Source: Nitrospirillum viridazoti CBAmc
GTDB taxonomy: Bacteria; Pseudomonadota; Alphaproteobacteria; Azospirillales; Azospirillaceae
Assembly: GCF_000730165.1 (NCBI RefSeq)
Contig: NZ_CP022110.1
Span: 1,991,501 to 2,055,500, forward strand
Direction: 5' to 3'
Length of the DNA: 64,000 nt
This document shows, in pieces, positions 9,881-22,353 of the stretch (positions within the stretch are counted from its first letter, which is position 1; every line of letters begins with the position of its first letter). The notes under the pieces are model-generated. The model was given only the letters and a program-made list of their open reading frames with translations, made no database searches and had not been told where the DNA came from. The position numbers were made by a program, and so were the translations under genes.

Positions 9881-10561
9881 TCAGCGCGCCGCGACGGGCT
9901 GCTGATCGGCGCGCTTGTCCTGGGCGAACGGATCGTGCGCCAGAATTTCGCCCTTAAACACCCACACCTTGACACCGCAGGTGCCGTAGGTGGTCTTAGC
10001 CGTGGCCGTGCCGTAATCGATCTCGGCGCGCAGCGTGTGCAGCGGCACGCGACCTTCGCGGTACCACTCCATACGAGCGATCTCAGCACCACCCAGACGG
10101 CCGCCGCAGTTGATGCGGATGCCCTGGGCGCCGAGACGCATGGCCGACTGCACGGCGCGCTTCATGGCGCGACGGAAGGCGACACGGCGCTCCAGCTGGC
10201 TGGCGATGTTCTCGGCGATCAGCCGGGCGTCGAGTTCCGGCTTGCGGATCTCGACGATGTTCAGGCTGACCTCGGAACCGGTCATGCGGCCCAGATCGGT
10301 GCGCAGCTTCTCGATGTCGGCGCCCTTCTTGCCGATCACCACACCCGGACGGGCCGTGTGGATGGTGACGCGGGCCTTCTTGGCCGGCCGCTCGATGATG
10401 ATGCGCGAGGCGCCGGCCGCGGCCAGCTTGCCCTGCAGGTGCTTGCGCAGGCGCAGGTCCTGGTGCAGCAGCGTGGCGTAGTCGCGGCTGGCGAACCAGC
10501 GGCTGTCCCAGGTCCGGTTGATACCGACGCGGAGCCCGATGGGGTTGACTTTCTGACCCAT
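9881..10561 (-). CDS. rpsC: 30S ribosomal protein uS3 (S3)
   Basis: uS3 forms part of the mRNA entry channel. The 226-residue product has the N-terminal signature [20 protein letters not shown], a type II KH domain ([19 protein letters not shown] near 65-83) and the C-terminal S3 domain. A short charged tail ends [10 protein letters not shown]. It is one base from rplV and 29 bp from rplP. Confidence 0.98.
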   Translation of the reverse strand: MGQKVNPIGLRVGINRTWDSRWFASRDYATLLHQDLRLRKHLQGKLAAAGASRIIIERPAKKARVTIHTARPGVVIGKKGADIEKLRTDLGRMTGSEVSLNIVEIRKPELDARLIAENIASQLERRVAFRRAMKRAVQSAMRLGAQGIRINCGGRLGGAEIARMEWYREGRVPLHTLRAEIDYGTATAKTTYGTCGVKVWVFKGEILAHDPFAQDKRADQQPVAAR

Positions 10562-10562
10562 G

Positions 10563-10958
10563 TTACGCGGTCTCCCCCGTGGCTTCCTCGGCGCGCTCGC
10601 GCACCACCACGGTCAAGTTGCTGTAAGACTTCTCGACACGGGCGCCGCGACCGCGGGCCCGGGCATGGAAGCGCTTCATCACCAGGGCACGGCCCACAGT
10701 GGCGTAAGCGACCACCAGACGGTCAACGTCCAGCTGGTGGTTGTTCTCGGCGTTGGCGATGGCCGACTGCAGGACCTTCTTCACCTCGCCGGCGATGCGG
10801 CGCTTGGAGAAGGTCAGCATGGCCAGCGCGGTGCCGGCTTCCTTGCCGCGGATCATCTGGGCGACGAGGTTCAGCTTGCGGGCACTGGATTTGATCATCC
10901 GACCGTGCGCCGCAGCCTCGTTGTCGGCGAAAGGCCGTTCAGATTGAGGCTTGCTCAT
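10563..10958 (-). CDS. rplV: 50S ribosomal protein uL22 (L22)
   Basis: uL22 lines the peptide exit tunnel with a long hairpin. The chosen ATG gives 131 residues from [20 protein letters not shown]. The frame stays open 66 bases further upstream, but that Arg-rich stretch lies within rpsS and is not protein-like for this family. [19 protein letters not shown] near 24-42 and the C-terminal [15 protein letters not shown] support the call. It is one base from both rpsS and rpsC. Confidence 0.96.
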   Translation of the reverse strand: MSKPQSERPFADNEAAAHGRMIKSSARKLNLVAQMIRGKEAGTALAMLTFSKRRIAGEVKKVLQSAIANAENNHQLDVDRLVVAYATVGRALVMKRFHARARGRGARVEKSYSNLTVVVRERAEEATGETA

Positions 10959-10959
10959 T

Positions 10960-11238
10960 TTACTTCCTCTTCGCCTTCTTGTCGGCCGCGTGGCCGTAGA
11001 AAGTCCGCGTCGGGGAGAACTCACCGAACTTGTGTCCGATCATGTTCTCGGTCACGAGCACCGGCAGGAACTTATGGCCGTTGTAAACGCCAAAGGTCAG
11101 ACCGACGAACTGGGGCAGGATCGTGGAACGGCGCGACCAGATCTTGATGATCTCGTTGCGGCCGGACGCGCGCGCCTTCTCTGCCTTCTTCAAAAGGTAG
11201 CCGTCAATGAACGGCCCCTTCCAGACGGAACGGGTCAC
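10960..11238 (-). CDS. rpsS: 30S ribosomal protein uS19 (S19)
   Basis: uS19 pairs with uS13 in the 30S head and bridges to the large subunit. The 92 residues start [20 protein letters not shown] and include [20 protein letters not shown] and [17 protein letters not shown], as in nearly all bacteria. It lies 12 bp after rplB and one base before rplV. Confidence 0.98.
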   Translation of the reverse strand: MTRSVWKGPFIDGYLLKKAEKARASGRNEIIKIWSRRSTILPQFVGLTFGVYNGHKFLPVLVTENMIGHKFGEFSPTRTFYGHAADKKAKRK

Positions 11239-11250
11239 GGGTCCTACTCC

Positions 11251-12078
11251 TTACTTAGAGCGACGACGACGGATAATCAGGCCGTCCGTCTTCTTGTTGC
11301 TACGCGTCTTCTTGCCCTTGGTCGGCTTGCCCCACGGCGTGACCGGATGACGGCCACCGGAGGTACGGCCTTCACCACCACCGTGCGGGTGGTCGATCGG
11401 GTTCATGGCGACGCCACGGACGGACGGACGACGGCCCAGCCAACGGTTGCGACCGGCCTTGCCGATCACGGTGTTGGACTGGTCGGGGTTGGACACGGCA
11501 CCGATGGTGGCCATGCACTCGCCCCGGACCATGCGCAGCTCGCCCGAGGGCAGCTTCAGCTGGGCGTAACCCTGGTCGCGGCCCACCAGCTGCAGGAACG
11601 TACCGGCGGAACGGGCGATCTGCCCGCCCTTGCCCGCACGCAGCTCCACATTGTGGACGATGGTGCCGACCGGGATGTTCTTCAGCGGCATGGCGTTGCC
11701 GGGCTTCACGTCGACCTTCTCACCGGCGACGACGACGTCGCCGGCCTTCAGGCGCTGCGGAGCCAGGATGTAGGCCAGGTCGCCGTCCTGATAACGGATC
11801 AGAGCGATGAAGGCCGTCCGGTTGGGATCGTACTCCAGACGCTCGACCGTCGCGGGGACGTCGAACTTGTTGCGCTTGAAGTCGACCAGACGGTAACGGC
11901 GCTTGTGGCCGCCGCCCATGCGACGCGCGGTGATGCGACCGGTGTTGTTACGACCGCCGGTGCCGCTCAGGCCCTCCGTCAGACGCTTAACCGGCTTGCC
12001 CTTGTACAGCTCCGAGCGGTCGACCAGCACCAGCTGACGCAGGCTCGGGGTAATGGGACGGTAAGTCTTAAGTGCCAT
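11251..12078 (-). CDS. rplB: 50S ribosomal protein uL2 (L2)
   Basis: uL2 is needed for subunit joining and peptidyl-transferase activity. From [16 protein letters not shown] the product has 275 residues, the usual length. It shows the OB and SH3-like domains and the strongly conserved [20 protein letters not shown] near 224-243, which includes the histidine close to the catalytic centre. An in-frame start five codons upstream would overlap rplW. The ATG at 12078 with a GAGGG ribosome site is preferred. Confidence 0.97.
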   Translation of the reverse strand: MALKTYRPITPSLRQLVLVDRSELYKGKPVKRLTEGLSGTGGRNNTGRITARRMGGGHKRRYRLVDFKRNKFDVPATVERLEYDPNRTAFIALIRYQDGDLAYILAPQRLKAGDVVVAGEKVDVKPGNAMPLKNIPVGTIVHNVELRAGKGGQIARSAGTFLQLVGRDQGYAQLKLPSGELRMVRGECMATIGAVSNPDQSNTVIGKAGRNRWLGRRPSVRGVAMNPIDHPHGGGEGRTSGGRHPVTPWGKPTKGKKTRSNKKTDGLIIRRRRSK

Positions 12079-12089
12079 CGTTAATGCCC

Positions 12090-12407
12090 TCACACGCCGG
12101 TGGTGACGTCGATCGTGTGCCCTTCGGCGAGGGTCACGATGGCCTTCTTGAAGTCGGACCGGCGAGCCACGATGCCCCGGAAGCGCTTGGTCTTGCCCTT
12201 CGAGACGATGGTGTTCACGGCCGTCACCTTGACCTTGAACAGGCCTTCGACGGCCTGCTTGATCTCGGGCTTCGTGGCATCCAGGGGCACCCGGAAGGTG
12301 ACCTGGTTATGCTCGGAGCCCAGGGTGGACTTTTCGGTGATGACGGGCGCGACGATCAGGTCGTACATGCGCTCGGCGCTCACAAACGGCTTCGCGTTCT
12401 TGCTCAT
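12090..12407 (-). CDS. rplW: 50S ribosomal protein uL23 (L23)
   Basis: uL23 is the main docking site for trigger factor and SRP at the peptide exit. The 105 residues include [20 protein letters not shown] near 15-34 and [20 protein letters not shown] near 50-69. Its start overlaps the rplD stop by 4 bases. Confidence 0.97.
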   Translation of the reverse strand: MSKNAKPFVSAERMYDLIVAPVITEKSTLGSEHNQVTFRVPLDATKPEIKQAVEGLFKVKVTAVNTIVSKGKTKRFRGIVARRSDFKKAIVTLAEGHTIDVTTGV

Positions 12408-13024
12408 TTCAGGCGAGCCTCCAACTGCTCGACCGCGTTGCGGGTCAACACCAGGGTGTCGCGCCGCAGGATGTCGTACACGTTGGCGCCCTGCTCCGGC
12501 AGCACATCCACGTGGGGAATGTTGCCAGCGGCCCGGACGAAGTTCTCATCCAGGTTGGCGCCGTCGATGATCAGAACCGAGTTCAGGCCCAGGGCGCCGA
12601 ACTGCTCGACCAGCGCCTTGGTCTTGTGGGTCTCGGCGCGGGCGTCGTCGAGGATGATCAGCTTGCCCTCGGCAGCCTTGACCGACAGGGCGGTCTTCAG
12701 GGCCAGCTTGCGGACCTTCTTCGTCAGGTCGTGCTCATGGCTGCGCACCACCGGACCGAAGATCACCGCACCGCCGCGGAACTGCGGCGAGCGCAGGGAG
12801 CCCTGACGGGCACGGCCGGTGCCCTTCTGCTTCCACGGCTTCTTGGTCGTGCCGGAGATCTCGGAGATCCCCTTGGTCTTGTGCGAGCCCTGACGGCGCT
12901 TGGCCAGCTGCCAGTTCACCATGCGGGCCAGCAGATCGGCGCGGGCCGGCAGGCCGAACACGGCGTCGTCCAGCTCGATTTCGCCGACTTGCTCGTTCTT
13001 CAGGTTCTTAACGGTCGTCTTCAT
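12404..13024 (-). CDS. rplD: 50S ribosomal protein uL4 (L4)
   Basis: uL4 lines the exit tunnel and in Escherichia coli represses the S10 operon through its leader; that control is not shown here. The 206 residues contain the tunnel loop ([20 protein letters not shown], then [20 protein letters not shown]) near 54-93. It is 5 bp after rplC and overlaps rplW by 4 bases. Confidence 0.97.
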   Translation of the reverse strand: MKTTVKNLKNEQVGEIELDDAVFGLPARADLLARMVNWQLAKRRQGSHKTKGISEISGTTKKPWKQKGTGRARQGSLRSPQFRGGAVIFGPVVRSHEHDLTKKVRKLALKTALSVKAAEGKLIILDDARAETHKTKALVEQFGALGLNSVLIIDGANLDENFVRAAGNIPHVDVLPEQGANVYDILRRDTLVLTRNAVEQLEARLK

Positions 13025-13029
13025 GATGC

Positions 13030-13737
13030 TCAGCCCTCCTGCGCGGCAGGAGCGTCCTGCGTCGGCGCACGGAAGGCGGCCGGGAAGGGAACGCCCTCCG
13101 GCAGCTTCTTCTTCACGGCGTCCTTGACCAGGATGTAACCGCCTTCGGAGCCGGGGACGGCGCCGCGGACGAGGATCAGGCCGCGCTCGACATCGACCGA
13201 GACGACCTTCAGGTTCTGGGTGGTGACCTGCTCAACGCCCAGGTGACCCGCCATCTTCTTGTTCTTGAAGGTGCGGCCCGGATCCTGGCGCTGACCGGTC
13301 GAACCGTGCGAACGGTGCGACACGGACACACCGTGCGTGGCGCGAAGGCCGCCGAAGTTCCAGCGCTTCATGCCACCGGCGAAGCCCTTACCGATGGTCG
13401 TCCCGGTGACGTCCACGAACTGGCCAGCGACGAAGTGGTCGACGGTGATCTCCGCACCGACCTCGACCAGGGCGTCCGGGGTCACCCGGAACTCCACGGT
13501 CTTCTTCTTCGGCTCAACCTTCGCCTTGGCGAAGTGGCCGCGCTCAGCCTTCGTGACGTTCTTCACCTTGGCCTTGCCCACGCCGATTTCCAGGGCGGTG
13601 TACCCGTCCCGGTCTTCGGTCTTGTGGGAGACGACCTGGCAATTGTCGACTTTCAGCACAGTCACCGGCACGTGCTCACCCTCATCCGTGAAGATGCGGG
13701 TCATGCCGAGCTTCTGCGCGATCAAACCGGATCGCAT
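13030..13737 (-). CDS. rplC: 50S ribosomal protein uL3 (L3)
   Basis: uL3 starts assembly of the large subunit and reaches the peptidyl-transferase centre with a long loop. The 235-residue protein begins [20 protein letters not shown] and has the loop region [20 protein letters not shown] near 123-142, then [22 protein letters not shown]-terminal Ala/Pro-rich tail ends DAPAAQEG. In the 58-base gap before it, GGGAC/GTCCC arms can form a small leader hairpin. Confidence 0.97.
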   Translation of the reverse strand: MRSGLIAQKLGMTRIFTDEGEHVPVTVLKVDNCQVVSHKTEDRDGYTALEIGVGKAKVKNVTKAERGHFAKAKVEPKKKTVEFRVTPDALVEVGAEITVDHFVAGQFVDVTGTTIGKGFAGGMKRWNFGGLRATHGVSVSHRSHGSTGQRQDPGRTFKNKKMAGHLGVEQVTTQNLKVVSVDVERGLILVRGAVPGSEGGYILVKDAVKKKLPEGVPFPAAFRAPTQDAPAAQEG

Positions 13738-13795
13738 TTTAGTCTCTTCTCCTAACAGGGGACATCCTCAGGGGGAGAGGTCCCTCAACTCAAAC

Positions 13796-14104
13796 TTACA
13801 GCTTAATCTCGACGTCGACGCCGGCGGCCAGGTCGAGCTTCATCAGCGCGTCCACGGTCTGCGGGGTCGGATCGACGATGTCCAGCAGGCGCTTGTGGGT
13901 ACGGATCTCGAACTGCTCACGCGACTTCTTGTCGATGTGCGGGCTGCGGTTCACCGTGAACTTCTCGACCTGGGTCGGAAGGGGGATCGGACCGCGCACC
14001 CGGGCACCGGTCCGCTTGGCCGTATTCACGATCTCGCTGGTCGACTGGTCGAGCACGCGATGATCGAACGCCTTCAGGCGGATCCGGATATTCTGGCTTT
14101 CCAT
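13796..14104 (-). CDS. rpsJ: 30S ribosomal protein uS10 (S10)
   Basis: uS10 is a 30S head protein that also joins NusB in transcription antitermination. From [20 protein letters not shown] it has 102 residues, the normal length. The conserved [20 protein letters not shown] and [20 protein letters not shown] are present. The frame is open 57 bases further upstream, but that part falls in the hairpin-containing spacer behind tuf and is not conserved sequence. Confidence 0.97.
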   Translation of the reverse strand: MESQNIRIRLKAFDHRVLDQSTSEIVNTAKRTGARVRGPIPLPTQVEKFTVNRSPHIDKKSREQFEIRTHKRLLDIVDPTPQTVDALMKLDLAAGVDVEIKL

Positions 14105-14125
14105 CGTCCTAAACCTTGGTTGGAA

Positions 14126-14151
14126 GCGGTGCCGAATAGCATCGGCACCGC
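14126..14151 (-). promoter_or_regulatory. Perfect hairpin between tuf and rpsJ
   Basis: GCGGTGCCGA (14126-14135) and TCGGCACCGC (14142-14151) form a perfect 10-bp stem with a 6-base loop. No T-tract follows on the minus strand, so it is not a standard terminator. A TTGACG hexamer lies just upstream on the minus strand (14160-14155) but has no good -10. Possible roles are an RNA processing or stability element, or a control site at the start of the S10 genes. Confidence 0.5.
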
Positions 14152-14180
14152 ACACCGTCAATCAAATCAGTTGGTACTTA

Positions 14181-15371
<1,191 letters not shown>

Positions 15372-15403
15372 GGTTACTCTTCCTTCTCTTGACTTCTGCC
15401 AGA

Positions 15404-17473
<2,070 letters not shown>

Positions 17474-17503
17474 GATTCCTTAAGGCCTAAGCAGGTCCCA
17501 ACC

Positions 17504-17977
<474 letters not shown>

Positions 17978-17985
17978 CTAACTCC

Positions 17986-18357
17986 TTACTTCGGACGCTT
18001 GGCGCCGTACTTGGACCGGCGCTGGCGACGGTCCTTCACGCCCTGGGTATCCAACGAACCGCGGATGATGTGATAGCGCACGCCGGGAAGGTCCTTCACA
18101 CGGCCGCCGCGGATCATCACCACGGAGTGTTCCTGCAGGTTGTGACCCTCGCCGGGGATGTAGCTGATGACCTCGTGGCCGTTGGTCAGCCGCACGCGGG
18201 CGACCTTACGCAGCGCCGAGTTCGGCTTCTTCGGGGTGGTCGTGTAGACGCGCGTGCAGACACCGCGCTTCTGGGGGCATTCCTGCAACGCCGGGACCTT
18301 GTCCCGCTCCGGCACGCCCTCACGGGACTTGCGGATCAACTGGTTGATCGTCGGCAT
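17986..18357 (-). CDS. rpsL: 30S ribosomal protein uS12 (S12)
   Basis: uS12 is at the decoding centre and controls accuracy. The 123 residues include [17 protein letters not shown] near 41-57 and [17 protein letters not shown] near 84-100. K43 and K88, the usual sites of streptomycin-resistance changes, are wild type. D89 in the KDLPGVRY motif is the residue methylthiolated by RimO, whose gene is divergent just upstream. It is the first gene of the str operon, behind a strong promoter and a structured leader of roughly 220 nt. Confidence 0.98.
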   Translation of the reverse strand: MPTINQLIRKSREGVPERDKVPALQECPQKRGVCTRVYTTTPKKPNSALRKVARVRLTNGHEVISYIPGEGHNLQEHSVVMIRGGRVKDLPGVRYHIIRGSLDTQGVKDRRQRRSKYGAKRPK

Positions 18358-18501
18358 CTACCGCTCTCGGTTCACAGTTCCAACAACAAGGCACCCAAAC
18401 GCATGCCCAGAACGACGAAAGTCCCGTCACGAAGCACTGACTGGCTCCGCGCGGGCCTTGCAAACGCCGTCCGAACAAGGACTCGGGTGCGGCTATACAG
18501 A

Positions 18502-18571
18502 TTTTCGAGGGGGTCTTTTTGAGAGACAGCGTCTAGCCCGCAAGGGCGGCCTACAGCCTGCCCCTCGAAAA
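18502..18571 (-). promoter_or_regulatory. Long-stem leader structure at the 5' end of the str transcript
   Basis: TTTTCGAGGGG (18502-18512) and CCCCTCGAAAA (18561-18571) are perfect 11-bp complements. Between them a GCCCGC/GCGGGC-type hairpin lies around 18556-18542. The outer stem starts within a few bases of the transcript start predicted from the promoter at 18582-18610. No open frame in the leader looks like a gene. A 5' stabilising structure or an S7/S12-type control site is possible; neither is shown. Confidence 0.55.
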
Positions 18572-18581
18572 ATGTGGGCGG

Positions 18582-18610
18582 ACTATATGGAGGTCGGCCC
18601 CGCCCGTCAA
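18582..18610 (-). promoter_or_regulatory. Sigma70-type promoter of the str operon (rpsL)
   Basis: On the minus strand TTGACG (18610-18605), a 17-bp spacer and TATAGT (18587-18582) make a near-consensus promoter pointing at rpsL. The gap between rpsL and rimO is 540 bp. The other side of it has a TATAGT at 18799-18804 facing rimO, but with no recognisable -35, so the rimO promoter stays open. Confidence 0.85.
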
Positions 18611-18896
18611 GCGCTCTGGACTCAAAAATCCAGGGTAAGCCGTGCGTCCAGGACAGGGGGCGGCCCCACAATTGCGGGCCCCTCCCCTGCGCGCCTGGCA
18701 CGCGCTCCGGACAGCGCGGGGGATGGGCAAACGGCCCCGGTGCCGCTATATACCCGGGCCAGACGGGCGGCGGCACCACCAAGGTCGGACGCTCACCTTA
18801 TAGTATAGTGTAAGCGCGCTTTCGAGAGAGACCCCGCCGACCGCATGCGGCACAAGGTCCCCCTGCTGGCGCCCTTTTGGATTCCCGAGCGCCGCC

Positions 18897-20252
18897 ATGA
18901 GCAAGCCCACCCTCATCACCAATACCCCGTCCCCCAATGGCGCACCGAAGGTCGGCATCGTCAGCCTGGGCTGCCCCAAGGCGCTGGTGGACAGCGAACG
19001 CATCCTGACCAAGCTGCGCTCGGAAGGGTATGAGGTGTCGCCCAGCTATGACGACGCCGACGTGGTTCTGGTCAACACCTGCGGCTTCCTGGACAGCGCC
19101 AAGCAGGAAAGCCTGGATGCCATCGGCGAGGCCATGCGCGAGAACGGCCGCGTCATCGTCACCGGCTGCATGGGCGTGGAAGAGGACCGCATCCGGGAGA
19201 TGTACCCCAACGTGCTGGCCGTCACCGGCCCCCACCAGTACGAGCAGGTGGTGTCGGCGGTGCATGACCACCTGCCCCCGGTGCACAACCCCTACACCGA
19301 CCTGGTGCCGCCCGAGGGCCTGCGCCTGACGCCGCGCCACTACGCCTATCTGAAGATTTCCGAGGGCTGCAACCACCGCTGCAGCTTCTGCATCATCCCC
19401 TCGCTGCGCGGCGACCTGGCCAGCCGGCCGGCCGGCAATGTGCTGCGCGAGGCGGAGCGGCTGGTGAACGCCGGCGTGCGCGAGCTGATGGTCATCTCCC
19501 AGGACACCAGCGCCTATGGCCTGGATCTGCGCCATGCCGAGAGCGAGTTCAAGGGCCGCAAAGTCCGCGCCCACATGACCGACCTGGCCCGTGAACTGGG
19601 GTCCTTGGGCGCCTGGGTGCGCCTGCACTACGTCTACCCCTACCCGCATGTGGACGAGGTCATTCCCCTGATGGCGGAAGGCCTGGTGCTGCCCTATCTG
19701 GACATTCCCTTCCAGCACGCCAGCCCCAACGTGCTGAAGGCCATGAAGCGGCCGGCCAACCAGGAGAAGGTGCTGGACCGGATTCGCGGCTGGCGCGACG
19801 TCTGCCCCGACCTGACCATCCGCTCCACCTTCATCGTCGGCTTCCCCGGCGAGACGGAGCAGGATTTCCAGTTCCTGCTGGACTGGCTGTCGGAAGCCAA
19901 GATCGACCGGCTGGGCTGCTTCAAGTATGAGGCCGTGGACGGCGCCCCCGCCAACGCCCTTGAGGGCGCCGTGCCGGAGGAGGTGAAGGAAGAGCGCTGG
20001 AACCGCCTGATGGCCCACCAGCAGGCCATCAGCGAGGAGCGCATGCAGGCCAAGGTGGGCCGCACCATCGACGTCATCATCGACGAGGTCGATGAGGAAG
20101 GCGCCATCGGCCGCTCCGCGGCGGATGCGCCGGAAATCGACGGCAGCGTCTTCCTGAACGGCGACACCAGCGTCGCGGTGGGCGACATCGTCCAGGTGAC
20201 CGTGGAGCACGCCGAAGAATACGACCTGTGGGGCACCCGCGTGGACGCCTAA
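18897..20252 (+). CDS. rimO: Ribosomal protein uS12 methylthiotransferase RimO
   Basis: RimO is a radical-SAM enzyme with two iron-sulfur clusters that adds a methylthio group to the beta carbon of the conserved Asp of S12. The 451 residues have the MTTase domain with cluster cysteines C26, C62 and C91, the radical-SAM motif C158-x3-C162-x2-C165 ([17 protein letters not shown]), and a C-terminal TRAM domain (about 385-451). [13 protein letters not shown] near 22-34 separates RimO from MiaB. It is divergent from rpsL, which encodes its substrate. A hairpin terminator follows. Confidence 0.96.
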   Translation: MSKPTLITNTPSPNGAPKVGIVSLGCPKALVDSERILTKLRSEGYEVSPSYDDADVVLVNTCGFLDSAKQESLDAIGEAMRENGRVIVTGCMGVEEDRIREMYPNVLAVTGPHQYEQVVSAVHDHLPPVHNPYTDLVPPEGLRLTPRHYAYLKISEGCNHRCSFCIIPSLRGDLASRPAGNVLREAERLVNAGVRELMVISQDTSAYGLDLRHAESEFKGRKVRAHMTDLARELGSLGAWVRLHYVYPYPHVDEVIPLMAEGLVLPYLDIPFQHASPNVLKAMKRPANQEKVLDRIRGWRDVCPDLTIRSTFIVGFPGETEQDFQFLLDWLSEAKIDRLGCFKYEAVDGAPANALEGAVPEEVKEERWNRLMAHQQAISEERMQAKVGRTIDVIIDEVDEEGAIGRSAADAPEIDGSVFLNGDTSVAVGDIVQVTVEHAEEYDLWGTRVDA

Positions 20253-20298
20253 GTCCCCGCCCTGAACCCTGTCCCACCAGTCCTTATTGAAGTGATGG

Positions 20299-20324
20299 GG
20301 CCGGCCAGTGATGGCCGGCCTTTT
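20299..20324 (+). terminator. Intrinsic terminator after rimO
   Basis: GGCCGGCCA-GTGA-TGGCCGGCC forms a perfect 9-bp stem with a 4-base loop, followed by TTTT. It lies 47 bp past the rimO stop. Confidence 0.85.
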
Positions 20325-20500
20325 CCGTACCGGCATGGCGACAGGGCGGTCACGCCGCCATATCCAATATCCAACTTTCGTCAGCAAGCCCGCCCAGGGT
20401 CTTGGAATCCCGGCCGGTACCCCCGTATGCTCTCGCCCCAAGCGGCGCTATCGCGGGGTAACCGCCGGCGACACGACCAAGACAATGGGGATTCGCACTT

Positions 20501-22180
20501 ATGGGAGCCAGACTACGCACAGGGACCAAGGCGCTGTTCGCCGCGGCCCTCGCGCTCGATGTCGGGGCCGCGGCGGTGGGGCAGGCCAAGGACGCCGCCC
20601 CGGTAACGCCCGAGGCCTTGTCGGCCCACGTCAAAATCCTCGCCTCCGACGACTTCCAGGGCCGCAAGCCGGGAACCGTGGGCGAGGAGAAGACCATCGC
20701 CTACATCCAGGACCAGTTCAAAAAGATCGGGCTGAAGCCCGCGGCCGGCGGCGCGAAGGGCTACCTTCAGGACGTGCCCATGACCGAGATCACCAGCAAG
20801 GCCGATGGCCCCATGGTGTTCACCGCCACGGGCAAGGACGGCCAGGCCAAGAGCCTGTCGTACGAATACTTCAGCCAGATGATCGTCTGGAACCGGCAGC
20901 GCACCACCCATGCCGAGGTGAAGGACAGCGACCTGGTCTTCGTCGGCTACGGTATTACGGCGCCGGAGTTCGGCTGGGACGACTATGCCGGCGTGGATGT
21001 GAAGGGCAAGACGGTCGTCATTCTGGTGAACGACCCGGGCTTCGCCACCGGCGACCCCGCCCTGTTCGGCGGCGGCGCCATGACCTGGTATGGCCGCTGG
21101 CCCTACAAGTATGAGGAGGCGGCCCGCCATGGCGCCGCGGCCGCCATCATCGTGCATGAAACGCGCGCCGCCGGTTACCCCTGGGGCGTGGTCGCCAACA
21201 GCAACAGCGTGCCCAAGCTGACCCTGATGCCCGCCGACGGCGGGCTGCAGAGCCGGTCGGCCGTGGAAGGCTGGGTGCAGCTGGACGTGGCCAAGGAGCT
21301 GTTCGCGGCCGCCGGCCTGGACTACGGCACGCTAAAGGACAGCGCCGCCCGGCGCGGCTTCAAGGCCGTGCCCATGAACGCCAGGATGTCGGTGGGCATC
21401 ACCCCGGTGGTGCGCGACGTCGTCTCGCACAACGTGGTCGGCATCGTCCCCGGCGCCAAGCGTCCGGACGAGGTGGTGCTGGTGGGCGCGCACTGGGACC
21501 ACCTGGGCGTGGGCCCGGCGGTCAACGGCGACACCATCTATAACGGCGCGCTGGACAACGCCACGGGCATCGCCGGCTTGATCGAGATGGCCAAGCGCTA
21601 CATGCACGGTCCCAGGCCGGACCGCACCCTGATGTTCATCGCCTACACCGCCGAGGAACAAGGCCTGCTGGGCTCGGAATACTATGCCCAGCACCCCCTG
21701 TACCCAGTGGGCAAGACGGTGGCCGGCTTCAACATGGACGGTCTGGGCGTGCTGGGTCCCGTGCATGACGTGGTCCTGGTCGGCGGCAAGAAGTCCGACC
21801 TGGAGGAACGGCTGAAGGCCTGGACCGATGCCCACGGCATGGTCGTGAATCCCGAGCCCTTCCCCGAGCGCGGCTATTACTACCGCTCCGACCACTTCAA
21901 TCTGGCCAAGGTCGGCATCCCCGTCATCGACGCCGGCATGGGCATCGACAGCGTGGAGCACGGCGCGGAGTGGGGCAAGGCGAAGGAGGAGGAGTACACC
22001 CGCCTGCACTACCACCAGCCGTCCGACGAATGGTCGCCGGCCATGGACCTGCGCGGCGGCGCCGTCCAGGTCAACATGTGGTACGACATCAGCCGCGACC
22101 TGGCGTCCAGCGATGCCTGGCCCAAGTGGTACGACAAGGCCGAGTTCAAGGCCGCCCGGGACAAGTCCCAGGGCAAATGA
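20501..22180 (+). CDS. Secreted M28-family zinc metallopeptidase (copy 1)
   Basis: M28 enzymes are two-zinc amino- or carboxypeptidases. This 559-residue protein has an N-terminal export signal (about 1-29, with an unusual Asp in the hydrophobic core), a PA-type insert domain (about 125-290) and the M28 catalytic domain. Probable metal ligands are H331 (HWDHLG), D352 (LDNATG), E386, D413 (FNMD) and H465 (SDHFN); E385 is the general base. A close tandem paralogue follows at 22354. Unlike copy 2 it has IDAGMGIDS where copy 2 has IYAHSGIDS near the last ligand, so specificity may differ. The substrate is unknown. Confidence 0.9.
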   Translation: MGARLRTGTKALFAAALALDVGAAAVGQAKDAAPVTPEALSAHVKILASDDFQGRKPGTVGEEKTIAYIQDQFKKIGLKPAAGGAKGYLQDVPMTEITSKADGPMVFTATGKDGQAKSLSYEYFSQMIVWNRQRTTHAEVKDSDLVFVGYGITAPEFGWDDYAGVDVKGKTVVILVNDPGFATGDPALFGGGAMTWYGRWPYKYEEAARHGAAAAIIVHETRAAGYPWGVVANSNSVPKLTLMPADGGLQSRSAVEGWVQLDVAKELFAAAGLDYGTLKDSAARRGFKAVPMNARMSVGITPVVRDVVSHNVVGIVPGAKRPDEVVLVGAHWDHLGVGPAVNGDTIYNGALDNATGIAGLIEMAKRYMHGPRPDRTLMFIAYTAEEQGLLGSEYYAQHPLYPVGKTVAGFNMDGLGVLGPVHDVVLVGGKKSDLEERLKAWTDAHGMVVNPEPFPERGYYYRSDHFNLAKVGIPVIDAGMGIDSVEHGAEWGKAKEEEYTRLHYHQPSDEWSPAMDLRGGAVQVNMWYDISRDLASSDAWPKWYDKAEFKAARDKSQGK

Positions 22181-22187
22181 GTGTAAA

Positions 22188-22227
22188 GGTCGCCATACCC
22201 CGGCAGAGGGGTGCGGCGGCCTTTTTT
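22188..22227 (+). terminator. Intrinsic terminator between the two M28 genes
   Basis: GGTCGCC (22188-22194) pairs with GGCGGCC (22215-22221), extended by an ACCCC/GGGGT inner stem, and six T residues follow. It lies just after the stop of copy 1, so copy 2 probably has its own promoter. Confidence 0.8.
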
Positions 22228-22353
22228 CAGTCGGGGGAGCGGCCCAACTGGGCCGTAACCCTGCCGGCGCCTGTAACCCCAGGCAGGGGGTATGGGCGGT
22301 TTGAGGGGCGCCAATGGACGCGCCCCGGGAAAGATAAGGAACGCAAGAAACCC

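Noticed and set aside
18372-18782. A 136-codon minus-strand frame ahead of rpsL
   Set aside because: It covers the str promoter and leader and has no protein-like sequence.
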